A stretch of 64,000 nt of DNA from Flavobacteriaceae bacterium (GTDB lineage: Bacteria; Bacteroidota; Bacteroidia; Flavobacteriales; Flavobacteriaceae): positions 20,367-84,366 of the forward strand of contig JABGUL010000036.1 in NCBI GenBank assembly GCA_018646605.1, read 5' to 3'. Position numbers and translations under genes: made by a program. Under the pieces are notes generated by a model that made no database searches, was not told where the DNA came from, and saw only the letters and a program-made list of their open reading frames with translations. Shown one piece after another: positions 56,480 to 64,000 of this stretch. Position 1 is the first letter of the stretch. The number at the start of each line of letters is the position of its first letter.

Positions 56480-56830
56480 TTAGTGGAGTTGATTTGTCAA
56501 TTCGTTTGGAAAAATAAGTTTAGGTTGAAATTGTTTTGCATCTTCAGGAACCATATGAGCGTAACTAATGATGATGATGACATCCCCTTTTTGAACTTTT
56601 CGGGCTGCAGGGCCATTTAATGTGACTTCCCCTGAGCCAGCTGCCCCTTCAATTACATATGTTTCTAGTCGTTCCCCATTGTTAACATTAACCACTTGAA
56701 CTTTTTCTCCCGCTATGAGGTTAGCTGCTTCAATAAGATTTTTGTCTAGAGTGATGCTTCCTATATAGTTTAGGTCTGCATCGGTAACCACAACACGATG
56801 TATTTTAGATTTTAGTACTTCGATTAGCAT
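56480..56830 (-). CDS. panD: aspartate 1-decarboxylase
   Basis: A 116-residue self-cleaving pyruvoyl enzyme that makes beta-alanine for pantothenate. The cleavage Gly-Ser is in [14 protein letters not shown], and [36 protein letters not shown] are family signatures. It follows panC by 12 bases and supplies its substrate. Confidence 0.96.
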   Translation of the reverse strand: MLIEVLKSKIHRVVVTDADLNYIGSITLDKNLIEAANLIAGEKVQVVNVNNGERLETYVIEGAAGSGEVTLNGPAARKVQKGDVIIIISYAHMVPEDAKQFQPKLIFPNELTNQLH

Positions 56831-56842
56831 GGCGCAAAGGTA

Positions 56843-57688
56843 TTATAATATCCCTAATTCTACTGTGTCAATCAACCTTGTTTTTCCAGCAAAAACAGCT
56901 ACAAATATTCTATGAAATTTTTCTTTTTCAATTTGTTTTACAGGAATCAGGTTGGATGTCTTCGCAACAAAGAAATATTCCACTTTTAATTGCGATTCCT
57001 TTTCAATGGATCTCCTGAAGTAGGTTTCCATTTTGGAAATATTCCACTCTTTTTGGTGGGCAATAATTTCCTGAAGTGTTTTGAAGATAATAGGCACAGA
57101 TTTTCTTTGTGCGGGGCTTAACAACGAATTTCTTGAGCTCATTGCCAGGCCATCATCTTCTCTAATTATTGGACAACCTATAATTTCTATTTGTAAATCC
57201 AATTGACTGTTTAGAGCTCTAATAATTTGTAATTGTTGAAAATCTTTTTCACCAAAGTAGGCTTTATTGGGGTGTAACTTTCGAAATAAAGATTCAACGA
57301 CAGTTGCAACCCCATTAAAATGCTCCTCTCGAAAAGCCCCTTCCATATGTTTTTCCAAGCCGCCAAAATTATATGTTTTGGAGACTAATTTTTCTGGATA
57401 TAGATCTTTAGATTGAGGAACGTATAGGATGAGTTTTTTTTTAAAAGGAGCGAGTAAAAATTTATCTTCCTCTAAGCTTTTAGGATATTTTAGTAGGTCT
57501 TCAGGATTATTAAATTGTGTGGGATTCACAAAAATACTCACTATAATCCATTCATTTTCTTGAGCTGCTTTTTCGACTAGAGAGACGTGTCCTTTGTGGA
57601 GTGCGCCCATGGTGGGAACTAATCCGATCGATTTTTTTTTGTCTTTTAGGAAGGAGCGAACCTCACTATGAGTAGTAAACACCAACAT
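56843..57688 (-). CDS. panC: pantoate--beta-alanine ligase
   Basis: A 281-residue enzyme of the cytidylyltransferase fold joining pantoate and beta-alanine with ATP. Motifs: LVPTMGALHKGHVSLVEKA, VSIFVNPTQFNNPEDL, AYFGEKDFQQLQII, and REDDGLAMSSRNSLLSP. It is the first gene of the minus-strand unit and diverges from the GT5-type gene across a promoter region. Confidence 0.96.
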   Translation of the reverse strand: MLVFTTHSEVRSFLKDKKKSIGLVPTMGALHKGHVSLVEKAAQENEWIIVSIFVNPTQFNNPEDLLKYPKSLEEDKFLLAPFKKKLILYVPQSKDLYPEKLVSKTYNFGGLEKHMEGAFREEHFNGVATVVESLFRKLHPNKAYFGEKDFQQLQIIRALNSQLDLQIEIIGCPIIREDDGLAMSSRNSLLSPAQRKSVPIIFKTLQEIIAHQKEWNISKMETYFRRSIEKESQLKVEYFFVAKTSNLIPVKQIEKEKFHRIFVAVFAGKTRLIDTVELGIL

Positions 57689-57748
57689 TTAGCATTTGAT
57701 TAACGATGCTAAAGTAGGTAGTTTTTGAGTATATGTGCATTAATTTTG

Positions 57749-57756
57749 TATTTTTG
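57749..57756 (+). promoter_or_regulatory. promoter of the GT5-type gene
   Basis: TATTTTTG matches TAnnTTTG. TTTG at 57724-57727 provides a -33 element with a 21-base gap. The ATG at 57787 lies 30 bases downstream. Confidence 0.55.
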
Positions 57757-57786
57757 CAGAACTTTTCCCTACGGATAATCATTCAT

Positions 57787-58587
57787 ATGAAAGATAAGAG
57801 AGTTTTAATCATTTCTTCTGAGGTAGTTCCTTACTTACCCCAAACTGAACAATCCATCAATTCATTTCAAATTCCTAAAGCAATAAATGAGCATGGGGGT
57901 CAGACTCGAATTTTTATGCCACGATATGGTTTAATAAACGAAAGACGGCATCAATTGCACGAAGTTATCCGTTTGTCAGGTATGAATTTAGTCATAAATG
58001 ACCTGGATATGCCCTTGATTATTAAGGTTGCTTCCATTCCTAAAGAACGCATGCAAGTTTACTTTATTGATAATGAAGAATATTTCAAACGTCGAGGAGT
58101 TTTACACGACAGCAAGGGTGAATGTTACAATGACAATGATGAACGAATGATTTTTTTCACAAAAGGCGTTGTGGAAACTGTTAAGAAGCTAAATTGGTCA
58201 CCTGATATTATTCATTTACATGGATGGTTTACAGCGTTATTTCCATTGTATTTACAGACGTATTACAAAGACGAACCTTTATTTTCTGATAGTAAAATTA
58301 TAAGTTCTATTTATGGGCCAGATTTTGAATCTCCCTTTTCAAAAAAGTTTTTTGACAAAGTAGCCTTTGATAAAATTGATGAATCACATCTTGAATCCTT
58401 AAAAAAGGCAAACTATGAATCTCTGATTTCTCTTGCAATCAAACATTCTGATGGTTTGATTTTGTCTGCAGAAAATGTTCCTCCAGCTGTAGTAGAAGAA
58501 GTTGAGAAAAGCAAAAAACCTCATTTAAACTTTAATGATTCTAAAAATGAGGAAGTGTATATTGATTTTTATAGCAATAAATTTTAA
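57787..58587 (+). CDS. GT5-type (starch/glycogen synthase N-terminal) protein without C-terminal domain
   Basis: A 266-residue protein starting MKDKRVLIISSEVVPYLPQ; the longer frame from 57733 crosses the promoter and is rejected. It matches the N-terminal GT5 domain of starch/glycogen synthases: EHGGQTRIFMPRYGLINER, VYFIDNEEYFKRRGV, and SPDIIHLHGWFTALFPLYL. It lacks the second Rossmann domain with the ADP-glucose site, so full-length catalysis seems unlikely. The short form is common in Flavobacteriia, in my recollection, next to panC and a DUF4270 gene. Its role is unknown. Confidence 0.82.
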   Translation: MKDKRVLIISSEVVPYLPQTEQSINSFQIPKAINEHGGQTRIFMPRYGLINERRHQLHEVIRLSGMNLVINDLDMPLIIKVASIPKERMQVYFIDNEEYFKRRGVLHDSKGECYNDNDERMIFFTKGVVETVKKLNWSPDIIHLHGWFTALFPLYLQTYYKDEPLFSDSKIISSIYGPDFESPFSKKFFDKVAFDKIDESHLESLKKANYESLISLAIKHSDGLILSAENVPPAVVEEVEKSKKPHLNFNDSKNEEVYIDFYSNKF

Positions 58588-58601
58588 TAGAAATCTCACA
58601 A

Positions 58602-60428
58602 ATGCGTCATATTAACAAACTTCTTGTAAGCGTTACCTTAATTCTAGTTATTAGTTCTTGTAATCAAGACTTTCATCCTGTTGGAGAAGCATTATTTATT
58701 GATCAAACACTTGAAACTCTGACAGAAAGTTTTCCAACGTTTACCTTTCAAGAAAAGTTAAAAAAAGTACAGACTAATGGTTTGCCACTAATGCAGCTTG
58801 GTAAAATAAATCATCCTATTTTCGGTCAAGCAGAAGCAAGTTTTACCGCACAATTGACAATACCAAATAATCTTTTTTTTGGGAATCATAGGCAACAGTT
58901 TGAGGATGAACCCGATGATTCAGATCCTAATTTGATACCAGAAAACGAAACAGTTAAATTCGTTTACCTTGATATTCCTTTTTTCACAAATCAAGATGAT
59001 GCTGATAATGATGGCGTTATTGATTCTTTAGATGCAGATCCAAATGATCCTCTTAGTAATTCAGATGGAGATGAATTAACAGATTTAATAGAATTTCAAT
59101 CTCAGTTAAATCCCTTAAGTTCCGATAGTGACGGAGATGGAATTTTGGATCATAATGATGATGATAATGCAACCTATCAAAGCGGAAATAATGTTTATCA
59201 GATTGATTCGGTCTATGGCAATCGAGAGGCTACTTTTAATTTAAAAGTTTATGAACTTGGGGCCTATCTCAATGAGTTAGATCCGTCAGATAATTTTGAG
59301 ACCACACAAGCCTTCTATTCAACACAGGATTATTATGAGGAGGGCTTTTCTAGAGCGGTTCTCTACGACGATATTATTTCACTAAACTTTGATGAAATTA
59401 GAATAAATTATAAAGAAGATGATCCTGAAACACCGGATGTAGACGAAACATTACAGGTTGAAACACGTTTATCGCCCCGTTTGAGAGTTCCTTTAGATAT
59501 TGGTTTTTTTCAGGAGAATTTTATTGATAAAGAGGGTTCTACAGATTTGGAAACGTCTGTAAATTTTCAAAAGGCATTGAGAGGCATAATTATTAGAGCA
59601 GAGGATTTTTCAGAAGATTTATACATGCTTTTAGACATCCAAAATGCTGCTGTGAATATTGTGTATGAATATGATGACTATCAAACACAAGGCACCTTGG
59701 GTGATACAAGTGATGATACAGTTGAGAAAGTAGAAAAAGAAATCTCCTTAGCATTTAATGGTATTCGAATTAATACACTTAAAAACAGTCTTTTTGATGC
59801 TGCCGTTCAAGAACAATTAATAGCTTCAAGCAATAACACCCCTACGAATAGACTTTATGTTCAAAGCGGAACTTTTTTAGGAAAAATCAGGCTTTTTGAT
59901 ATTGAAAATCAAAACGAAAATGAGTTGATAGAGAGCCTTAGAGGTCAATCATGGTTAATAAATGAAGCCAACCTGATCTTTTACATTGATCCAAATTTAG
60001 CAAGCTCACAAGAGTTATTAGCTCAGCGACTGTATCTTTTTGCTTACAATAGTGGTTTTCCTCTTTCCGATTATGTAAGTGATGGTTCTGTTTCAAACTT
60101 TGGAAGAAATAGTAATAAAAAAATCTTCGGCGGATTGTTAGAGTATGATGATAATAATGTTCCTTATCGCTATAAGTTTAATATTACAGATCACATATCA
60201 AATATTATTAGAAATGACTCGATCAATTTTGATTTAGGTTTGGTGGTTAATGCTGATATTAATAACATCACCCCTGTTAAAGCAGTCACGGAGTCTGAAC
60301 AAGACTTAGTTTATCCCTTAACGGCTACACTTAATCCCTTAGGTGCAATTCTAATTGGATCTCACCCCGATGCATCTTCTGAGGATAAAAAAGTGCGTTT
60401 AGAGCTTATTTATTCTTCTTACCAGTAG
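58602..60428 (+). CDS. DUF4270 family lipoprotein with calcium-binding repeats
   Basis: A 608-residue lipoprotein (LILVISSCNQDFH, lipidated Cys). The N-terminal half contains two acidic DxDxDG repeats of thrombospondin type 3 kind (DADNDGVIDSLDADPND and SSDSDGDGILDHNDDD) that likely bind calcium. The rest is the DUF4270 beta-rich domain. It follows the GT5-type gene by 14 bases, a conserved Flavobacteriia pair. Function unknown; surface exposure is likely. Confidence 0.88.
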   Translation: MRHINKLLVSVTLILVISSCNQDFHPVGEALFIDQTLETLTESFPTFTFQEKLKKVQTNGLPLMQLGKINHPIFGQAEASFTAQLTIPNNLFFGNHRQQFEDEPDDSDPNLIPENETVKFVYLDIPFFTNQDDADNDGVIDSLDADPNDPLSNSDGDELTDLIEFQSQLNPLSSDSDGDGILDHNDDDNATYQSGNNVYQIDSVYGNREATFNLKVYELGAYLNELDPSDNFETTQAFYSTQDYYEEGFSRAVLYDDIISLNFDEIRINYKEDDPETPDVDETLQVETRLSPRLRVPLDIGFFQENFIDKEGSTDLETSVNFQKALRGIIIRAEDFSEDLYMLLDIQNAAVNIVYEYDDYQTQGTLGDTSDDTVEKVEKEISLAFNGIRINTLKNSLFDAAVQEQLIASSNNTPTNRLYVQSGTFLGKIRLFDIENQNENELIESLRGQSWLINEANLIFYIDPNLASSQELLAQRLYLFAYNSGFPLSDYVSDGSVSNFGRNSNKKIFGGLLEYDDNNVPYRYKFNITDHISNIIRNDSINFDLGLVVNADINNITPVKAVTESEQDLVYPLTATLNPLGAILIGSHPDASSEDKKVRLELIYSSYQ

Positions 60429-60430
60429 AA

Positions 60431-61759
60431 TTAGACTGCATTCCATATTGTGTATCCAATAAATACAACAGATAAGCCCACAACTCCTTGAAGTAAAGTT
60501 CCAACAGTATGCGTTTTATAGGCTGTTTTCACATCCATACCACTCATTTGTGAAACAATCCAAAAGTAGGAATCGTTAGCATGGGAGACAGTCATTGACC
60601 CAACCCCTAGAGCCATTATTACCCAGACTTTACCCATTTCACTATCCAATCCCAAAACAGGAAGGAGTGGAAAAATAATTGATGAGGTTGTGATGATTGC
60701 TACAGTGGATGATCCTTGAGCGGTTTTAAGTAATGCAGCTATAATGAATGGAATCAAAATTCCCAGACTTGAAACAGTAGAGATCTCTTGGGCATAGTTT
60801 TGGAGTGGTATTGTTTGAATGACTGTTCCCAAAGCTCCTCCCATCCCAGTAATAATTAGAATTGGAGCTGCTTGCTCAATTCCTTTAGTAACAGAAGTGT
60901 TAATGAATTTCTTTGAATTTATTAACCGAAAAGCAAAAAGCATTCCAACGCCCAATGCTATTGTTGGCTGTGTGATCAAAATTAAATAGTCACTTCCAAA
61001 GAAGCTGGGGAGAATTTTAATTAGGGTTCCAAAACACATGAGTACAATTGGAATAATTATGGGAAGTAATGCATTAGTAAAGCTTGGAAGAACAATAGCA
61101 TTAGGATCGGATATTTCTTCTTTTATCTCAGAGTTTAACGCTACATAAGTATTTTTTTTTGTTAGGTAGTTTCCGTACCAACCTCCTACAAGAATAAGAA
61201 TGAAGGCAATTGCTCCTCCTACAATGATTAGTAATAGAAGGTTTTCTAAATTTAAATTTGCAGCTGCTGCCAAAGGTCCAGGGGTCGGGGGAACTAAAAC
61301 ATGGGGGGCAAATAAACCTGTGGATAATGCGACAGTAAGCCCCACAAGTGGTGTTTTTGTTTGTTTTGAGAGGGTTTTGTTGAGTTGTGATAAGATGACA
61401 AAAGCAGCATCGCAAAACACTGGAATAGACACTAAATAGCCAATACAACTTACGGCATAGGGTAAGGGAAGTCTGTTGAGATGATTTAAAATTCCTTTAG
61501 CCAAAGCTAAGGTTCCATTTGATTTTTCCAATGCGACTCCTATAATTGTTCCAAATAGAATTAATAAACCTATGTTTTGTACAATTTTTCCAAATCCTTT
61601 TTGAATTAATTGAATGGCTTCCAAGGGAGCAACTCCTAATAAGAAGGCTAAAAAAAATGCAGCTGTAAGTAAGACTATAAATGGATGAAGCTTTGTAAAT
61701 GAAGTTCCTAGTACGATCCACAAAATAACTATAAGAATGCTAAATAGAGAAAAAATCAT
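60431..61759 (-). CDS. GntP family permease
   Basis: A 442-residue membrane protein with about 12-14 helices. Family motifs: LIQKGFGKIVQNIGLLILFGTIIG, PVFCDAAFVILSQL, LFAPHVLVPPTPGPLAAA and TAQGSSTVAIITTSSII. GntP proteins import gluconate, glycerate or related sugar acids with protons. The neighbouring glycerate kinase (two-base gap) makes glycerate a good candidate. Confidence 0.92.
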   Translation of the reverse strand: MIFSLFSILIVILWIVLGTSFTKLHPFIVLLTAAFFLAFLLGVAPLEAIQLIQKGFGKIVQNIGLLILFGTIIGVALEKSNGTLALAKGILNHLNRLPLPYAVSCIGYLVSIPVFCDAAFVILSQLNKTLSKQTKTPLVGLTVALSTGLFAPHVLVPPTPGPLAAAANLNLENLLLLIIVGGAIAFILILVGGWYGNYLTKKNTYVALNSEIKEEISDPNAIVLPSFTNALLPIIIPIVLMCFGTLIKILPSFFGSDYLILITQPTIALGVGMLFAFRLINSKKFINTSVTKGIEQAAPILIITGMGGALGTVIQTIPLQNYAQEISTVSSLGILIPFIIAALLKTAQGSSTVAIITTSSIIFPLLPVLGLDSEMGKVWVIMALGVGSMTVSHANDSYFWIVSQMSGMDVKTAYKTHTVGTLLQGVVGLSVVFIGYTIWNAV

Positions 61760-61761
61760 AA

Positions 61762-62892
61762 TTAATGAATTTGTTTTTTAACTGTTTGAAGTACCTCAAG
61801 CAGTTTTGATTGCATGTTTTTAGCTGCATATTTCATTGCTTCTTCAAGTTCAATTGACTCTGGAGTTGTTTGATGTATTTTTAAATAGGGAAAGGCGGAG
61901 AGTTTGGATATAGATGTTTTGCCTGCAAAAAGTAAGGTTTTTATCTTGTGATGATGGGAGAGTTGAGCCACTTGGATGGGCAATTTTCCAAATGTACTTT
62001 GCTCATCGAAATGCCCTTCTCCAGTAAGGATCAAATCCATTTTTTTTATACGCTCTTCTAAATCAGTTTGTTTTGCTAATAATTCGAATCCATTTTCTAT
62101 ACTTGCATTAAAAATTCCTGCCAATCCTGCACTTACTCCACCTGCAGCTCCTCCTCCCTTAAGTTCAAGTATGTTTTTTCCGAATTGTTTTTTAATTACT
62201 TTGGCAAAATGTAAACTCCCAGTCTCTAGAGTTTCAATTATTTTTGGTGTTGCTCCTTTTTGTTTTGCATAGGTTCGAGCTGCACCAAAAGTTCCTGTTA
62301 AAAGATTTTGAACATCACAAGCTATCACCCATTTTACGTGGTTTATCCTAGCGTCTAATTCATCTAAATCAATACGTTCAATTTTTGATAGAGATTCCCC
62401 TATGGGTTCAAGGGCATTATTATTTTTATCGTAGAATTTACCTCCTAAAGCGCCAATAATTCCTGTGCCTAAGTCATGAGTAGCACTTCCGCCAATTCCC
62501 AGATAGATGGTTTTACATCCTTGATCTAAGGCATGGCGTATCATTAATCCTGTTCCCCATGTTGATGTTTTTAATGGATTTCTTTCTTTATTTTTTAGCT
62601 GAACAAGCCCTGCAGCTTGTGAAAGTTCAATCCAAGCACTTTGGGAATTGTTAAGGAAAAAATAGGGGGCTGTTATGGGGCGTCTTAAGCCGTCGGTTGA
62701 AGGGCAATTAATGGATTTTCCTAGCGAATGTTTTTCAAGAACAGGAATTGCTCCCTCTCCACCGTCAGAAAAAGGCATACAAGTGCAGCTGGCTTCTGGG
62801 AAAATGCTTCTAACGGCTTTTTCCATTTCTGAGGCTACCTCTATTGCTGTGAGACTGCCTTTAAATGAATCAGGAATAATGAGTACTTTCAA
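61762..62892 (-). CDS. glycerate kinase
   Basis: A 376-residue glycerate kinase of the GlxK/GarK family, phosphorylating D-glycerate to 2- or 3-phosphoglycerate. Signatures: IIPDSFKGSLTAIEVASEM, CMPFSDGGEGAIPVLE, YLGIGGSATHDLGTG, and LILTGEGHFDEQSTFGK. With the GntP permease after it and a YpdA-like reductase 50 bases before it, it forms an uptake and use unit for glycerate. Confidence 0.94.
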   Translation of the reverse strand: MKVLIIPDSFKGSLTAIEVASEMEKAVRSIFPEASCTCMPFSDGGEGAIPVLEKHSLGKSINCPSTDGLRRPITAPYFFLNNSQSAWIELSQAAGLVQLKNKERNPLKTSTWGTGLMIRHALDQGCKTIYLGIGGSATHDLGTGIIGALGGKFYDKNNNALEPIGESLSKIERIDLDELDARINHVKWVIACDVQNLLTGTFGAARTYAKQKGATPKIIETLETGSLHFAKVIKKQFGKNILELKGGGAAGGVSAGLAGIFNASIENGFELLAKQTDLEERIKKMDLILTGEGHFDEQSTFGKLPIQVAQLSHHHKIKTLLFAGKTSISKLSAFPYLKIHQTTPESIELEEAMKYAAKNMQSKLLEVLQTVKKQIH

Positions 62893-62942
62893 AAGAGTTC
62901 CTTTTATTTTCTAAGGTACTAAAACGAATCTTTTTGAGAAAA

Positions 62943-63902
62943 TTAAGTTTTAGCTATTGCCTCCATTACTTTGACAGCATGTTCTCTAGAATTTTCAATA
63001 AACCATTTGTTGGTTTTATACCCACCACAAACGACACCTGCTAAATAAACCCCCTTTGTGTTTGATTCCATGCTTTCTTTATTGTAGACAGGGGTTCTAA
63101 ATTCATCATCTTGAAAATTTATATTTAAATTTTCAAGTAGCTCAAAATTTGGTTCATAGCCAGTCATTGCCAACACAAAATCATTAGGGATCTCATAGTC
63201 GCCATTTGGGTCTTTGAATTGAACTTTTGTTTTATGAATGTGTTTTATTTCAGCATTAAAATAAGCTTTTATGCTTCCTTCTTCAATCCTGTTTATGATA
63301 TCTGGTCGTGCCCAATATTTGACATTTGAACCTACGCTTTCTTCTCGAATTATCATGGTAACGCTTTTTGCCCCTTTTCTGTAGGTTTCTAGGGCAGCAT
63401 CTACTGCTGAGTTGGCTCCGCCAACTACTATGACGTCCATTCCAAAATAAGGATGAGGCTCAGTATAATAATGTTTTACTTTAGGCAAATCTTCTCCCGG
63501 CACATTAAGTAGAAAAGGTCGGTCATAGAATCCTGTAGATACGACAATGTTTTTAGCGGTATAGTTATTTTTTGTCGTGCCTATTTTAAAGACAGCTTTG
63601 GTACTTTTAATGTGTTCAATTTCTTCATACAAGTGTAAATTCAATTTCCAATGTGCTGCTACTCTTCTGTAGTATTCTAGTGCTTCAGATCGAGTGGGCT
63701 TAGGATTATGAGAAATGAAAGGAATATTTCCAATTTCTAATTTATCAGACGTTGAAAAGAATGTCATGTTTAAGGGATAGTTAAAGAGTGAATTTACTAA
63801 AGTTCCCTTGTCAAAAATAGCATAGTTCAAGCCTCTTTTTTCAGCCTCTATTCCACAGGCAATACCGATAGGACCCGCACCAATTATTATAACATCATTC
63901 AT
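62943..63902 (-). CDS. YpdA-like FAD-dependent thiol-disulfide reductase
   Basis: A 319-residue flavoprotein. The start MNDVIIIGAGPIGIACGIEA forms the FAD loop, and VIVVGGANSAVDAALE the NADPH loop. The YpdA-specific segments YPLNMTFFSTSDKLEIG and NPKPTRSEALEYYRRV are clear. Family members recycle bacillithiol disulfide; whether this host makes bacillithiol cannot be seen here. I chose the ATG at 63902; one at 63917 adds five residues. Confidence 0.9.
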   Translation of the reverse strand: MNDVIIIGAGPIGIACGIEAEKRGLNYAIFDKGTLVNSLFNYPLNMTFFSTSDKLEIGNIPFISHNPKPTRSEALEYYRRVAAHWKLNLHLYEEIEHIKSTKAVFKIGTTKNNYTAKNIVVSTGFYDRPFLLNVPGEDLPKVKHYYTEPHPYFGMDVIVVGGANSAVDAALETYRKGAKSVTMIIREESVGSNVKYWARPDIINRIEEGSIKAYFNAEIKHIHKTKVQFKDPNGDYEIPNDFVLAMTGYEPNFELLENLNINFQDDEFRTPVYNKESMESNTKGVYLAGVVCGGYKTNKWFIENSREHAVKVMEAIAKT

Positions 63903-64000
63903 GGTGCTAAGGTACAAATACTCTAATGGATTTTAATTATTAACTAAAAATCTATCATAAAAATATTATCAATAGATTTTTCTTATAAAATAACAGATAT
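63903..64000. other. upstream region of the ypdA-like gene to the window edge
   Basis: AT-rich, with no gene visible. It probably holds the promoter of the ypdA-like/glycerate kinase/permease unit. The strongest AT stretch is at 63930-64000. No clear TAnnTTTG box is obvious. Confidence 0.4.

Noticed and set aside
57733..57786. Longer N-terminus for the GT5-type protein
   Set aside because: The extra 18 residues cover the -7 box and are not family-like.

Overview
The window is 64 kb of a Bacteroidota chromosome, most likely from a marine member of the Flavobacteriaceae. The basis is the AT-rich sequence, TAnnTTTG-type promoter boxes, lipoproteins with short lipoboxes, a TonB-dependent receptor, a DUF4270 protein, a long class-2-like IleS, and the orders DUF177-rpmF-fabH-accB-accC and panC-panD-flippase-radA. 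I see no rRNA, tRNA, CRISPR array, insertion sequence or prophage.

Layout. 0-6 kb: a secreted DUF1501/PSD1 cytochrome pair, a PqqB-like metallohydrolase with a small plug-like protein, and two small lipoproteins. 6-10 kb: an Lrp-type regulator divergent from a polyamine operon (arginine decarboxylase, agmatinase, deoxyhypusine-synthase-like enzyme). 10.4-11.5 kb: a frameshifted carboxyethylornithine synthase-like gene. 11.5-13.9 kb: an accessory-looking stretch of small genes, including three membrane peptides of 27-34 residues and a duplicated 34-37 bp repeat. 14-17.3 kb: a GH109-like oxidoreductase/glycosidase, a GHMP sugar kinase and a sugar nucleotidyltransferase, which together look like a sugar salvage route. 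17.3-18.5 kb: a 2-oxoglutarate/Fe(II) oxygenase behind a leader that holds a promoter box, an exceptionally strong Shine-Dalgarno sequence, a 21-residue ORF and a terminator hairpin. 18.5-26.2 kb: an antiporter, ribE, pdxA, a BASS transporter, then DUF177, rpmF, fabH (interrupted by a stop), accB and accC. 26.3-32.6 kb: a glycan and peptide degradation operon (sialate O-acetylesterase-like, GH20-like, prolyl oligopeptidase). 32.7-57.7 kb: mostly housekeeping genes (asd, alr, tdk, rsmI, recJ, pgi, M23 peptidase, uvrC, folate ligase, lspA, DksA-like, ileS, TonB receptor, recO, gdhA, radA, panD, panC). 57.8-64 kb: a short GT5-type protein, a DUF4270 lipoprotein, and an operon of YpdA-like reductase, glycerate kinase and GntP permease.

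The most unusual element is the leader at 18.28-18.46 kb. In Bacteroidota, Shine-Dalgarno sequences are rarely used, yet this one matches, over 13 bases, what I recall of the whole 16S 3' tail. It drives a tiny ORF that ends just before a terminator placed immediately in front of the oxygenase start. This looks like an attenuator or a sensor of translation.

Three otherwise conserved genes carry single-base lesions: a frameshift at about 10840, an in-frame stop in fabH at 23708, and an apparent ATG-to-ATA change at the lspA start. These may be base errors in the assembly or real decay; reads would decide.
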